The position numbers were made by a program, and so were the translations under genes. Positions 17,361 to 26,220 of a DNA stretch of 64,000 nt are shown here, piece after piece. Positions within the stretch are counted from its first letter, which is position 1. Every line of letters starts with the position of its first letter. The notes under the pieces are model-generated. The model was not told where the DNA came from. It ran no database searches and was given only the letters and a program-made list of their open reading frames with translations. The DNA is taken from the NCBI RefSeq assembly GCF_001637325.1, contig NZ_LRXL01000037.1:186001-250000 (forward strand), written 5' to 3'. The DNA comes from Cochleicola gelatinilyticus. Lineage in GTDB: Bacteria > Bacteroidota > Bacteroidia > Flavobacteriales > Flavobacteriaceae.

Positions 17361-18602
17361 TCACTGTTTTATTTCTTTACCGTTCAAAATAACCATTTCA
17401 ATATGGTTGCTTCCGAAGGAATAGGGGAGATATCCGTAGGAAGGGATGGGTTTTGTTACGATGAGGTTAGCAACTTTACCTTTGGTAATGCTACCGTGGG
17501 TTTCACTTAATCCCATGGCGTATGCCCCGTTAATAGTCGCTGCATTTATGGCTTCTTCGGGAGTGAGGCGCATTTTAATACATGCGGTACTTACTACAAA
17601 ATTCATGTTTCCGCTTGGTGTGGAACCCGGATTATAATCGGTCGCGAGTGCCAACGGAAGTCCAGAATCGATAATCTTTCTCCCGGGTGTATAGGGAATA
17701 CTTAAAAAATAAGAGCAGGAGGGAAGGGCTACCGGCATAGTTTCACTTCCTTTAAGAGCAGCAATGTCGTCGTCTGTTAAAACTTCTAAGTGGTCGACGC
17801 TCAACGCCTTGTACTTAACTCCAATCGCTACACCGCCAATCGCATTAAACTGATTCACATGAATCTTTGGAATAAGATTGTATTTTTTTGCTTCGGAAAG
17901 GATACGTTCTGTGTCTGAAACTGAGAAATAGCCTTCTTCACAAAAAACATCGACATAACTTGCGAGTTGCTGTTCTGCTACCTTCGGAAGCATCTCGTTG
18001 CATATTAAATCAAGATATCCATCTTTGTTATTTTTAAATTCGGTAGGGATGGCATGAGCACCGAGAAAGGTGGTTTTAATGGTAATGGGATAATGCTCAG
18101 CGAGCCGTTTTGCTACATGAAGCATTTTTAATTCAGCTTCGGTGGTTAATCCGTAGCCGCTTTTAATTTCTATGGCTCCAGTTCCCAAACGCATAACTTC
18201 TTCGAGTCGTTTTGCTGATTGTTTGTAGAGGCTATCTTCAGAAGTTTGTTGTAATTTTTTTGCACTGTTTACAATGCCACCCCCTTTTTCGGCAATTTCT
18301 TGGTAGGAAAGCCCTTTAATACGATCTACAAATTCCTGTTCTCTGTTTCCGGCATACACCAAATGAGAGTGAGAATCGCACCATGCGGGTAGTACAATTT
18401 TTCCTTTGCAATCGATGGTTTTAAATCCTTTAGTTTCCGGCATTTTAGTCATCGATCCATAATCGAAGATCTTACCATCTTTCACTAATAGCCACGCATT
18501 TTTTAAAGTAGGAAGGTGATTCATTTCTGCACCACTTAATTTTGCAGGTGCATTGTCTCGAACTTGTAATAGTTCTTTTATGTGTGTTAATAGTAGTTTC
18601 AT
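17361..18602 (-). CDS. hutI: imidazolonepropionase
   Basis: A 413-residue amidohydrolase. The metal site is seen in DSHSHLVYAGNRE (HxH), with FLGAHAIP, IHVNQFNAIGG and the late aspartate in LALATDYNPGS. HutI opens imidazolone-propionate to formiminoglutamate. It is the first gene of a unit hutI-hutG-GNAT on the minus strand. hutH and hutU are not in the window. It is transcribed away from the PLP-lyase gene, leaving a 64-base divergent promoter region. Confidence 0.93.
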   Translation of the reverse strand: MKLLLTHIKELLQVRDNAPAKLSGAEMNHLPTLKNAWLLVKDGKIFDYGSMTKMPETKGFKTIDCKGKIVLPAWCDSHSHLVYAGNREQEFVDRIKGLSYQEIAEKGGGIVNSAKKLQQTSEDSLYKQSAKRLEEVMRLGTGAIEIKSGYGLTTEAELKMLHVAKRLAEHYPITIKTTFLGAHAIPTEFKNNKDGYLDLICNEMLPKVAEQQLASYVDVFCEEGYFSVSDTERILSEAKKYNLIPKIHVNQFNAIGGVAIGVKYKALSVDHLEVLTDDDIAALKGSETMPVALPSCSYFLSIPYTPGRKIIDSGLPLALATDYNPGSTPSGNMNFVVSTACIKMRLTPEEAINAATINGAYAMGLSETHGSITKGKVANLIVTKPIPSYGYLPYSFGSNHIEMVILNGKEIKQ

Positions 18603-18666
18603 CTTGTAATTTCTAGTAAACCTTAAAAGTAATTAATACCTTAGTACTTTCAGAAAAAAACACAGA

Positions 18667-19833
18667 ATGAATTCAGAAAAAAAAGGAATTAATACTATTT
18701 GTACACATACCGGCGAGGTAGAAGACACTCAATACAGAGGGGCAATTTCACCGCTATTTATGGCGACTTCTTACCAATACGATGGGATGGATGAAAAGCG
18801 CTATCCGCGTTCGTTTAATTCTCCCAATCAAGTTGCCCTCGGAAAAAAGATCGCTGCATTAGAAAAATGTGAGGCAGGAATGATCTTCGGAAGTGGCATG
18901 GCAGCAATTAGTCATTGCTTGCTCGCATTTCTGAAGCAGGGAGACCATATAATATTACCGGAAACCTTATATGGAGGAACGTATAATTTCGTGGTAAAAG
19001 AGCTTCCAAAATTTGGAATCGAATTTAGTTTTGCCAAGGGTTTTTCGGAAATAGATTTTACTTCAGAAATAAAAAAGAATACAAAGATCATCTATATAGA
19101 AACTCCTTCGAATCCGCTGATGAAAATCACAGACTTAGAAATGATTGGGCGGATTGCTAAACAGCATAATTTGTTGAGTATTATCGACAATACTTTTGCG
19201 AGCCCTATTAATCAGACGCCAGCCGATTTTGGTATCGATATTATAATTCATAGTGCGACCAAATACATGGGTGGACATAGCGATATTAGTGCTGGAGCAA
19301 TTGCTTGTTCTCAAGAGCATAAGGACAAAATATGGGAAACATCTATTAATATGGGAGGGCATTTAAGCGATTACACCGTTTGGTTGCTGGAACGAAGTTT
19401 AAAAACGATGGCACTTCGTGTAAAAGCGCAAAGCAAGAATGCGAAAAAAATGGCGAAGTGGTTGGAGCAACACCAATTGGTTTCGAAAGTATACTATCCA
19501 GGCTTGAAATCGCATCCTGATCATGCGTTGGCGAAAAAGCAAATGAAACGATATACCGGAATGCTTTCATTCGAATTACTCCCAGAATTAGATGCTATCG
19601 AATTTATGCGAGCGTTAAAACTGGTAAAATATTCGATGAGTCTTGCGGGTATAGAATCGACCATTCTTTCTCCGGCGGAAACCTCTCATTTTTTGTTAAC
19701 TAAAGAAGAACGCAAAAAACAGGGTATCTCCGATGGATTGCTTCGTTTTTCTGTGGGAATTGAAGAAACCAACGACCTTATCTTTGATTTTGAACAGGCC
19801 TTTCAGTTGGTCACAAAAAAGCAACTCGTATGA
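18667..19833 (+). CDS. Cys/Met-metabolism PLP-dependent enzyme (cystathionine gamma-lyase / methionine gamma-lyase type)
   Basis: A 388-residue fold-type I PLP protein. ICTHTGEVEDTQYRGAISPLFMATSY at the N-terminus, the GSGMAAISHCL phosphate-binding loop, ATKYMGGHSD with the Schiff-base lysine, and the C-terminal GLLRFSVGIE are family signatures. Whether it makes or breaks cystathionine, or cleaves methionine, cannot be decided by eye. The last four bases overlap the start of bshB1 (ATGA), which ties it to low-molecular-weight thiol metabolism. Confidence 0.87.
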   Translation: MNSEKKGINTICTHTGEVEDTQYRGAISPLFMATSYQYDGMDEKRYPRSFNSPNQVALGKKIAALEKCEAGMIFGSGMAAISHCLLAFLKQGDHIILPETLYGGTYNFVVKELPKFGIEFSFAKGFSEIDFTSEIKKNTKIIYIETPSNPLMKITDLEMIGRIAKQHNLLSIIDNTFASPINQTPADFGIDIIIHSATKYMGGHSDISAGAIACSQEHKDKIWETSINMGGHLSDYTVWLLERSLKTMALRVKAQSKNAKKMAKWLEQHQLVSKVYYPGLKSHPDHALAKKQMKRYTGMLSFELLPELDAIEFMRALKLVKYSMSLAGIESTILSPAETSHFLLTKEERKKQGISDGLLRFSVGIEETNDLIFDFEQAFQLVTKKQLV

Positions 19834-20546
19834 AACTTGATATATTAGCCATAGGTGCACATCCCGATGATGTGGAATTAAGCTGCTCGGGTACTATAGC
19901 CAAAGAAGTCGCTAACGGAAAGAGGGTAGGAATTCTAGATCTTACTCGTGGAGAATTAGGAACGCGGGGAAGTGCCGAAATTCGCGATAATGAAGCGGCG
20001 GCAGCAGCAGAAGTTTTAGGAGTGTCTGTTCGTGAAAATCTCGAATTTTCTGATGGTTTTTTTGTAAATAATCCAGCATCGCAATTAGAAGTTATAAAAA
20101 TTCTTCGAAAATACCGTCCCGATGTCGTACTCTGTAATGCGATAGATGATCGACATATCGATCATCCTAAGGGTAGTAAATTAGTGAGCGATGCCTGCTT
20201 TCTTAGTGGTTTACGAAGAATTGAAACAATTTACGAAGGAAACCATCAAAAACAATGGCGACCAAAACATGTATATCACTACATTCAATGGAAAGATATA
20301 ACTCCAGATTTTGTTGTTGATATTACTGGTTTTATGGATAAAAAAATAGCTTCGGTTGAAGCTTATGGGAGTCAGTTTTTTGATGTCGACTCTAAAGAGC
20401 CTTTAACCCCAATTGCAACTAATAATTTTAAAGAAAGTATTTCGTATCGTGCAAAAAATCTAGGAAGATTAATTGGTGTGGAATATGCAGAAGGCTTTAC
20501 TGCAGAAAGATACGTTGCGGTAGATTCAATTTTTGATTTAATCTAA
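19830..20546 (+). CDS. bshB1: bacillithiol biosynthesis deacetylase BshB1
   Basis: A 238-residue LmbE/PIG-L zinc deacetylase. The zinc motif AHPDD (10-14) and DDRHIDHPKG are present, together with LTRGELGTRGSAEIRDNEA and SDGFF, which are typical of BshB1. It removes the acetyl group from GlcNAc-malate in bacillithiol synthesis. It starts within the stop codon of the upstream PLP-enzyme gene (ATGA), so translation is coupled. Other bsh genes are not in the window. Confidence 0.93.
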   Translation: MKLDILAIGAHPDDVELSCSGTIAKEVANGKRVGILDLTRGELGTRGSAEIRDNEAAAAAEVLGVSVRENLEFSDGFFVNNPASQLEVIKILRKYRPDVVLCNAIDDRHIDHPKGSKLVSDACFLSGLRRIETIYEGNHQKQWRPKHVYHYIQWKDITPDFVVDITGFMDKKIASVEAYGSQFFDVDSKEPLTPIATNNFKESISYRAKNLGRLIGVEYAEGFTAERYVAVDSIFDLI

Positions 20547-20565
20547 AAATTCTTGCAATTAGTTA

Positions 20566-20596
20566 TTGTGCAACCGTAGTAAATGATTTATATTTG
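20566..20596 (+). promoter_or_regulatory. promoter of tRNA-His
   Basis: A perfect Bacteroidota-type -7 element TATATTTG (20589-20596) with a TTG (20566-20568) 20 bases upstream as the -33 element. The tRNA begins about 64 bases downstream of the -7 box. Confidence 0.75.
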
Positions 20597-20659
20597 CATC
20601 CTCCTAAGCGATACATCGTATGGTGAAGGGGTATTTGGAATAAAATCCAAGTATAAATG

Positions 20660-20733
20660 GTGGTTGTAGCTCAGCTGGTTAGAGCGCTGGTTTGTGGTGC
20701 CGGAAGTCGCGGGTTCGAATCCCGTCTTCCACC
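20660..20733 (+). tRNA. tRNA-His (anticodon GUG)
   Basis: The cloverleaf can be drawn by hand: D arm GCTC..GAGC, anticodon arm CTGGT-TTGTGGT-GCCGG with GTG in the anticodon, T arm GCGGG-TTCGAAT-CCCGT and acceptor GTGGTTG / CTTCCAC. A G lies at -1 (20659) opposite C73, as expected for tRNA-His. The acceptor has two T.T oppositions (positions 5-68 and 6-67). CCA is not fully encoded. A terminator hairpin follows. Confidence 0.95.
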
Positions 20734-20741
20734 CAAAAGAC

Positions 20742-20771
20742 AAAGCTTCATGGAAACATGAGGCTTTTTTT
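20742..20771 (+). terminator. terminator of tRNA-His
   Basis: Stem AAAGCTTCATG / CATGAGGCTTT (one G-T pair), GAAA loop, followed by a T-run. It lies 9 bases behind the tRNA. Confidence 0.8.
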
Positions 20772-20890
20772 GTGGCTTAAAGTGAGGTAATTTTTTATTA
20801 CGATTACGTCCATACTTTTTTGGCGGAGTTACAATTTCAGCTGTTAAAAGCATTGCGTTATGTTAAACTTCTTTATGTACGTTGTAGAGC

Positions 20891-20925
20891 AAAAAAAAGC
20901 CTTTCATTTCTGAAAGGCCTTTTTT
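20891..20925. terminator. bidirectional terminator, mainly for the minus-strand M28 gene
   Basis: Core stem GCCTTTCA / TGAAAGGC with a short TTTC loop; A-run on the left and T-run on the right, so it can act in both directions. It is 70 bases beyond the end of the minus-strand peptidase gene. Nothing else is seen between it and the tRNA terminator. Confidence 0.7.
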
Positions 20926-20994
20926 GTCGATTTTTATAAAAAACTTAGATATCTGTAGATACCTAAGAAGAGGTGTGTTATAACCTAATTTTAA

Positions 20995-22005
20995 TTACAA
21001 TTTGTCTGCAGTAATTCTTCCTTCACGATTGGCAAGTTCCCATGCTGTTTGAAAAATAAGCTGAGTTCTCTTTGTCATTAATTCGTATTCGATTTTATCT
21101 GGTGTATCACTTATTTTATGGTAATCTTCGTGAGTACCGTTAAAATAGAAGATAATAGGAATATTGTTTTTTGCAAAATTATAGTGATCACTTCTATAGT
21201 AAAAACGATTTGGATCGTTCTCATCGTTGTAAGTATAATCGAGTTCAAGATTAATGTATTCTTTGTTTATAGCTTCAGATACATCGTGTAACTCTTGACT
21301 TAGTTTGTCGCTTCCTATGAGATAGATATAATTTGGAGTGTCTATTTTATCGGGATCTATTCTTCCAATCATATCGGTATTTAAGTTGGCAACCGTATTT
21401 TCTAGAGGAAAGATAGGGTTTTCAGTATAATACCTAGAACCATACAGTCCTATTTCTTCACCCGTTACATGTAAAAATAGAATCGATCGCTTTGGACCAT
21501 TGCCATCTTCTACAGCTTGTTGAAAGGCTTCAGCCATTTCTAGCATGGCTACGGTACCACTACCATCATCGTCAGCACCATTAAAAACATTCCCATCATT
21601 ATCTTTCCCAACATGGTCTAAATGTGCAGAAAGAATAATAATTTCATCGGGTTTTTCGGAACCTTTTATGTAAGCAATTACATTTTCAGAATCGCTGGGC
21701 TCTTTTAATCGGTCTAAGAATTCTGCAGGGACAGTTTGGTAATAATTTGTTACTCCATCGGGAGAGGCAATATTATGCTCTTTGTAAAAATTCCGAATAA
21801 ATTCTGTAGCCATTTTTTGCCCTTTGCTACCAGTCATTCTGCCTTCCATTTTATCACCGGCGTAGGTGTACAGTAATTCTTTTAATTCTTCCGAAGTAAT
21901 GCTATTTGCATAATCGACCCGAGTCATTTTTTGTTTTGAAGTGTTCTGAGCTGAGTTACAGGAAATAGACAGTACACTTAGTGCGGCAATAATAAAATAT
22001 TTCAT
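20995..22005 (-). CDS. M28-family zinc aminopeptidase, lipoprotein
   Basis: A 336-residue protein with a lipoprotein signal (LSVLSISCNSAQN). The peptidase fold carries the co-catalytic zinc ligands: SAHLDHVGK (His), NGADDDGSG (bridging Asp), VTGEEIGLYGS (catalytic Glu-Glu), NLNTDMIGR (Asp) and THEDYHKISDTPD (last His). It should trim N-terminal residues from peptides outside the cytoplasm. It is probably cotranscribed with the small lipoprotein gene upstream (22063-22395) across a 57-base gap. The exact peptide preference is unknown. Confidence 0.9.
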   Translation of the reverse strand: MKYFIIAALSVLSISCNSAQNTSKQKMTRVDYANSITSEELKELLYTYAGDKMEGRMTGSKGQKMATEFIRNFYKEHNIASPDGVTNYYQTVPAEFLDRLKEPSDSENVIAYIKGSEKPDEIIILSAHLDHVGKDNDGNVFNGADDDGSGTVAMLEMAEAFQQAVEDGNGPKRSILFLHVTGEEIGLYGSRYYTENPIFPLENTVANLNTDMIGRIDPDKIDTPNYIYLIGSDKLSQELHDVSEAINKEYINLELDYTYNDENDPNRFYYRSDHYNFAKNNIPIIFYFNGTHEDYHKISDTPDKIEYELMTKRTQLIFQTAWELANREGRITADKL

Positions 22006-22062
22006 TAGTTTATATTTAGTTCTTGGAATTGAATTTCATGATTCTGTGGTTTAACGATCTTT

Positions 22063-22395
22063 TTAATCGAAAGATTCTAATTCGTAATCTCTTTTGGCAA
22101 GACCGTCTTCACCAACTTTTAAATACACCAACCGATGTTTTTTTTGGACAAGTTCACCTGCCGCATCTTGGGATTTAACAGTAAATGTAACTATATATTT
22201 GGCACCAATGTTCTCAAGATCTGAAGCAGTTTCTTTAATATTAAAATCTGTTTCACTAAACTTAGTCTCCTCTGGAAGCTGTAATTGAATTTTAAGATCG
22301 TCTTTCGCTCTTTCTAATACTGTTTCCATTTGTTTTTCATTCGATGAACAGGAAACTGCCAAAACGGTGAGTAACAGTAAAATGATTTTTTTCAT
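22063..22395 (-). CDS. small lipoprotein of unknown function
   Basis: A 110-residue lipoprotein (MKKIILLLLTVLAVSCSSNEK, lipobox AVSC). The mature part is a charged alpha/beta domain (ENIGAKYIVTFTVKSQDAAG, then KKHRLVYLKVGEDGLAKRDYEL) with no known motif. The open frame extends further upstream, but the lipoprotein signal identifies the ATG at 22395 as the start. Located directly upstream of the M28 peptidase gene on the same strand. Confidence 0.7.
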   Translation of the reverse strand: MKKIILLLLTVLAVSCSSNEKQMETVLERAKDDLKIQLQLPEETKFSETDFNIKETASDLENIGAKYIVTFTVKSQDAAGELVQKKHRLVYLKVGEDGLAKRDYELESFD

Positions 22396-22621
22396 TGTAT
22401 AGTCTTTGGTTGCCGATAAAGATAAGTCAACTTGTAGGGGAGTATGTGAAAATTTTGTGAAAATTAATATCATATCATTTTTCTGAAAGTAAGAAAGCGC
22501 TTTTAAAATTACCAAGCGCTAACGTATGTATGTTAAAAATTTTATAGCAATAGTTATTAATTCGGTTTCTGAAGCTACTCACAATTGATGTCAATTAGTA
22601 TCTTTACAAAAAATTAAAAGA

Positions 22622-24007
22622 ATGACTGTAGAGCAGCTTTATACTGGATGCCTTTCGCAAGGAGCATACTATATTGAAAGTGATGGAGAAATCGCTATTA
22701 TAGATCCATTGCGAGAAACCAAGCCTTATTTAGATCGTGCTAAAAGAGATAATGCCACCATTAAATATATTTTTGAAACACATTTTCATGCCGATTTCGT
22801 GAGTGGTCATGTGACTTTAAGTAAAGAAACGGGTGCACCCATTGTTTTTGGTCCTAACGCAAATCCAAGTTTCGATGCTTTGATCGCGAAAGACGGACAA
22901 GAATTTAAAGTAGGGAATGTGACTCTTACGGCGTTACATACACCGGGACATACGATGGAAAGTACGACCTATTTATTAAAAGATGAAAACGGGAAAGAGC
23001 ATGCCATTTTTAGTGGCGATACGCTTTTTCTTGGGGATGTAGGAAGACCCGATCTTGCGCAAAAATCTTCGGAAGTAACACAAGAAGATCTCGCTGGAAT
23101 CTTGTTTGAAAGTCTTCGAAATAAAATTATGCCATTACCCAATGATGTGATCGTTTATCCGGCACATGGAGCAGGATCTGCATGCGGAAAGAAAATGATG
23201 AAAGAAACGGTAGATACGCTAGGCAACCAGAAACTGATGAATTACGCATTACGGGCGGACATGACTAAACATGAATTTATCGATGAAGTAACAGATGGCT
23301 TATTGCCACCCCCAAGTTATTTTCCATTAAATGTTCGTATGAATAAAGAAGGATACGATGATTTAAATGCTATTGTAGCTCGTGGTACTAAGGCTTTTGC
23401 TCCCGACGAGTTTGAACAGGTTGCAAATACCACTGGTGCTATTGTACTTGATGTACGTCATCAAAGTGAATTTATAAAAGGACATATACCGAATTCGATT
23501 TTTATAGGACTCGACGGCGGATTTGCTCCATGGGTAGGTGCCTTAATTGGCGATGTAATGCAAACCATTCTTCTAGTTGTGGAAGAAGGAAGGGAAGAAG
23601 AAGCGATAACGCGCCTGTCTAGAGTGGGGTTTGATAAGACTCTTGGTTTTTTAAGAGGTGGTGTTTCAGCTTGGGAAAAAGCAGGAAAGGATGTCGATAC
23701 CTTAGAATCTGTATCCGCTACAACCTTAAAGGAAGCATTACGTAGCAATGCCCCTGTATTTGATGTAAGAAACGACACCGAGTTTGGAGGTTCGCATATC
23801 CCGAATGCAGTGCATACTCCATTAAATGCATTAAACACTTACTTAAAAGAATTCCCGAAAGAGACTCCTTTCTATATTCATTGTGCGGGCGGATATCGAT
23901 CTGTGATCGCAGCATCGATACTAAAGAGCCGTGGCATACATAATGTAATTGATGTTGCTGGTGGTTTTAAAGCCATTAAGGAAGCCGAAATCTCTGTAGT
24001 TTCTTAA
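22622..24007 (+). CDS. MBL-fold hydrolase fused to two rhodanese domains (persulfide-dioxygenase-like)
   Basis: A 461-residue cytoplasmic protein. The first 240 residues are an ETHE1-like metallo-beta-lactamase fold with H54, H56 and D58 in THFHADFVSGH, HTPGHTMEST, and FSGDTLFLGDVGRPD. Two rhodanese domains follow. The first (VLDVRHQSEFIKGH) lacks the active cysteine; the second (VFDVRNDTEFGGSHIP) has it in FYIHCAGGYRS. Proteins of this build handle persulfides or glutathione/bacillithiol-bound sulfur. It is monocistronic, with a -7-like TATCTTTA (22599-22606) close upstream and a strong terminator behind. Confidence 0.88.
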   Translation: MTVEQLYTGCLSQGAYYIESDGEIAIIDPLRETKPYLDRAKRDNATIKYIFETHFHADFVSGHVTLSKETGAPIVFGPNANPSFDALIAKDGQEFKVGNVTLTALHTPGHTMESTTYLLKDENGKEHAIFSGDTLFLGDVGRPDLAQKSSEVTQEDLAGILFESLRNKIMPLPNDVIVYPAHGAGSACGKKMMKETVDTLGNQKLMNYALRADMTKHEFIDEVTDGLLPPPSYFPLNVRMNKEGYDDLNAIVARGTKAFAPDEFEQVANTTGAIVLDVRHQSEFIKGHIPNSIFIGLDGGFAPWVGALIGDVMQTILLVVEEGREEEAITRLSRVGFDKTLGFLRGGVSAWEKAGKDVDTLESVSATTLKEALRSNAPVFDVRNDTEFGGSHIPNAVHTPLNALNTYLKEFPKETPFYIHCAGGYRSVIAASILKSRGIHNVIDVAGGFKAIKEAEISVVS

Positions 24008-24022
24008 AAAATACATATATAA

Positions 24023-24056
24023 AAAAAAGCCTAAGATTTTAATCTTAGGCTTTTTT
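24023..24056. terminator. terminator after the MBL-rhodanese gene
   Basis: Stem AAAAAAGCCTAAGA / TCTTAGGCTTTTTT with a TTTTAA loop. A- and T-runs on the two sides make it bidirectional, which suits its place between the convergent MBL-rhodanese and DUF2383 genes. Confidence 0.85.
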
Positions 24057-24074
24057 AATTACAGCTACAGGAAA

Positions 24075-24560
24075 TTAATTCCAGTTATCTGCAATATCTT
24101 CTAATCGTTTTACTTGAGATACCGTATTACGGATTTCAGATAATTGGTTGTTTAAAACAGATTGAATTTGTGGTGGAAATCGGTTGTCTTTTAGAGTTTC
24201 TTCGTACTCTTCGAGACTTGCTTTTTCACCGCGAATACATTCTTCTAATACAGCTTCATCATCACTACCAGTAAATGCTGTTTTAACGTCGATCCATGTT
24301 CTGTGTAATGTACCTGTAGCACTTCCACTTTCTTTTGGTTTTTCGTTAAGATTACGAATCTCATTATCTAATTCTGTTGCAAATCGATTTCTTGTAACCG
24401 CTTGATGCTTTAGAAAATTCTTAAGACTACTGTCCTTCGCATTTTCAAGCGCTTTTTTAAAACCTTTTTCTGCATCATAATTTTTTTCGAGTAACCCTTG
24501 AAGGTTATCTACCAAATTATCATGAATATTTTCTTTTGCTTCTTCTCTTGTAGTTTTCAT
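24075..24560 (-). CDS. PA2169-family (DUF2383) four-helix-bundle protein
   Basis: A 161-residue, highly charged helical protein (NLVDNLQGLLEKNYDAEKGF near the start; ECIRGEKASLEEYEETLK in the second half). The arrangement of Glu/His-containing helices matches the DUF2383, ferritin-like PA2169 family. Such proteins are often induced in stress or stationary phase; that is family knowledge, not shown here. Monocistronic, convergent with the MBL-rhodanese gene, sharing its bidirectional terminator. Confidence 0.8.
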   Translation of the reverse strand: MKTTREEAKENIHDNLVDNLQGLLEKNYDAEKGFKKALENAKDSSLKNFLKHQAVTRNRFATELDNEIRNLNEKPKESGSATGTLHRTWIDVKTAFTGSDDEAVLEECIRGEKASLEEYEETLKDNRFPPQIQSVLNNQLSEIRNTVSQVKRLEDIADNWN

Positions 24561-24701
24561 AGTTATAGTTTTTTGTTATCCTAAAGATAGTACTAAACTA
24601 TATCGAAGGGTCTTAGCATTTTGCCAATTCGCAAGGGTTTAACACATCTTGTTAAGGAAGCTATAATTTCTATGATTCGTTTGTCCTTAATGAGTTAAGA
24701 G

Positions 24702-25304
24702 CTAATTTAATGAAGATAAATCAATGTAATTAAACTTTAATTCTCCGAGATGTTCTGCTTCAATAGAGGATTCGTGTAATGTCGCCCAATCGAAATTTTC
24801 GTCTACTTTATTAGCTCTATATTGAGACAATAATGTTTCAGAAATTAGAATATATTCATCGATATTAATATCGTTTTTTAATAGGCGATGTGCAGTGATA
24901 ACATCTTCACCCATTAATTTAATTCTATTTCCAATTTGCACCTTTCCAATTTCATTTCCGAAGTGCAAAATAATTTTTAGTCCTAACATTTCGGGAAGGT
25001 CTGTACTTTGTTTGTTGTGTTTATGTTTTTCTGCAAGTGACTTTATCTGCTTATAGAATTCTTCGTAAAAACTTCGGCATTGATCTATAAGTTCTCTTAG
25101 AGAGGGAAGATCACCGGTTCTATAAAATAGTACTGCATCTCCTTCTATTTCTGAAACTTTTAAATTTAGTTCGTTAGAATAAATAATATTATTAAGAAGG
25201 GCAGGAATTACTTCCGAGCTAAGTTTAAAATCTACATCACGCATAAAACGGGTAAATCCGCTAATGTCTGGAATACAAATTAATGTGGGTTCTGCTTTTT
25301 GCAT
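24702..25304 (-). CDS. DUF2652 (nucleotide-cyclase-like) protein
   Basis: A 200-residue protein beginning LICIPDISGFTRFM and containing SEIEGDAVLFYRTGD, the two motifs that in class III nucleotide cyclases carry the metal-binding aspartates (D-ISGFT and GDA). The domain is the DUF2652 variety, which lacks a clear substrate-specifying lysine/aspartate pair, so enzyme activity is uncertain. Its start is 5 bases after the stop of the unknown gene upstream (25310-25990), so both are probably cotranscribed. Confidence 0.75.
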   Translation of the reverse strand: MQKAEPTLICIPDISGFTRFMRDVDFKLSSEVIPALLNNIIYSNELNLKVSEIEGDAVLFYRTGDLPSLRELIDQCRSFYEEFYKQIKSLAEKHKHNKQSTDLPEMLGLKIILHFGNEIGKVQIGNRIKLMGEDVITAHRLLKNDINIDEYILISETLLSQYRANKVDENFDWATLHESSIEAEHLGELKFNYIDLSSLN

Positions 25305-25309
25305 AGGTT

Positions 25310-25990
25310 CTAAGTGATGTTTAAGAGTGCTGTATAAGGCTCTGTAAATTTAAAATCTTCAAGCCAATACTGCGAACTTATAATTTTTAATTGAATGCTT
25401 TTTTCTTGTGAATCTAAAAGATGAATTTGCCATAGAATAGCATCTGCTTCAGAAATGACCTCTTGTTGTAATTGATCTGTATATAATCGGTTAATAATTG
25501 CATTGTTTGGAAGACCTTGTGCGAGTAGTTTCAGAATTACAGATGGATCAGCATCTCGGAGTTTTTTAGGCAATGGTTCTTTTTCCGAAGAAAATGTTAC
25601 TAATATTTCTATCGCTTTAGCCATAGGAAATCCTTGACCATTAAATGCCTTGTACAAGATTTCACCTACATTAAAAAATTGCTCGTGTAATTGGATGTCC
25701 GCATATTCTTCCCATACTTTCTCTTCTTGCATCTCATGTGAAAGGTTTTGTATTTGCCCTTCGTTTAAATGAGATTTAAAAACATAGCGCAATACTTTTT
25801 GGGCGGCCTCTTCTTTTTCAAAATCGGTAAGAGATAAGAGGCAAAGTTCTTCTAATTCTTCTGTCGATGCTTCTTCAGAATCGTATTCCATTTCTTTTAA
25901 TAAAGCACTATAATCTGCTTGAGACCAAGAATTAGGAATCCGTTCTAGCGTTTTAAAAGAATTTGGAGTACAATTTATTGTTTTTTTCAC
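25310..25990 (-). CDS. helical protein of unknown function
   Basis: A 226-residue soluble protein, acidic in its first third (SEEASTEELEELCLLSL) and helical throughout, without signal peptide, membrane segment or motif that I recognise. It lies 5 bases before the DUF2652 gene on the same strand; a shared pathway with the cyclase-like protein is the only clue. The ATG at 25990 precedes KKTINCTPNSF. Confidence 0.65.
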   Translation of the reverse strand: MKKTINCTPNSFKTLERIPNSWSQADYSALLKEMEYDSEEASTEELEELCLLSLTDFEKEEAAQKVLRYVFKSHLNEGQIQNLSHEMQEEKVWEEYADIQLHEQFFNVGEILYKAFNGQGFPMAKAIEILVTFSSEKEPLPKKLRDADPSVILKLLAQGLPNNAIINRLYTDQLQQEVISEADAILWQIHLLDSQEKSIQLKIISSQYWLEDFKFTEPYTALLNIT

Positions 25991-26220
25991 CTGTTACTAT
26001 TTAGAACTGTGAAGATACATGAAGTACTTTCATGCTGATATAGGTTTAACAATTTGTAGGCAATTTTTATTAAGTAAGACAATAAAAGATAAGGCAATTA
26101 GTTATTATATAGTCTACTTGCAATACTTAAAACTCTTACCTATTATATACCATTACTTCTTAAAGACTGTAACAATTTAAAACTTGGATTGTCTTTAAAT
26201 TAACCTAATAAATGTTGATT

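Noticed and set aside
20671-20853. A 60-aa minus-strand ORF ending GGRRDSNPRLPAP
   Set aside because: The C-terminal part is the reverse complement of tRNA-His, a well-known source of false ORFs; the rest has no known homology and lies across two terminators.
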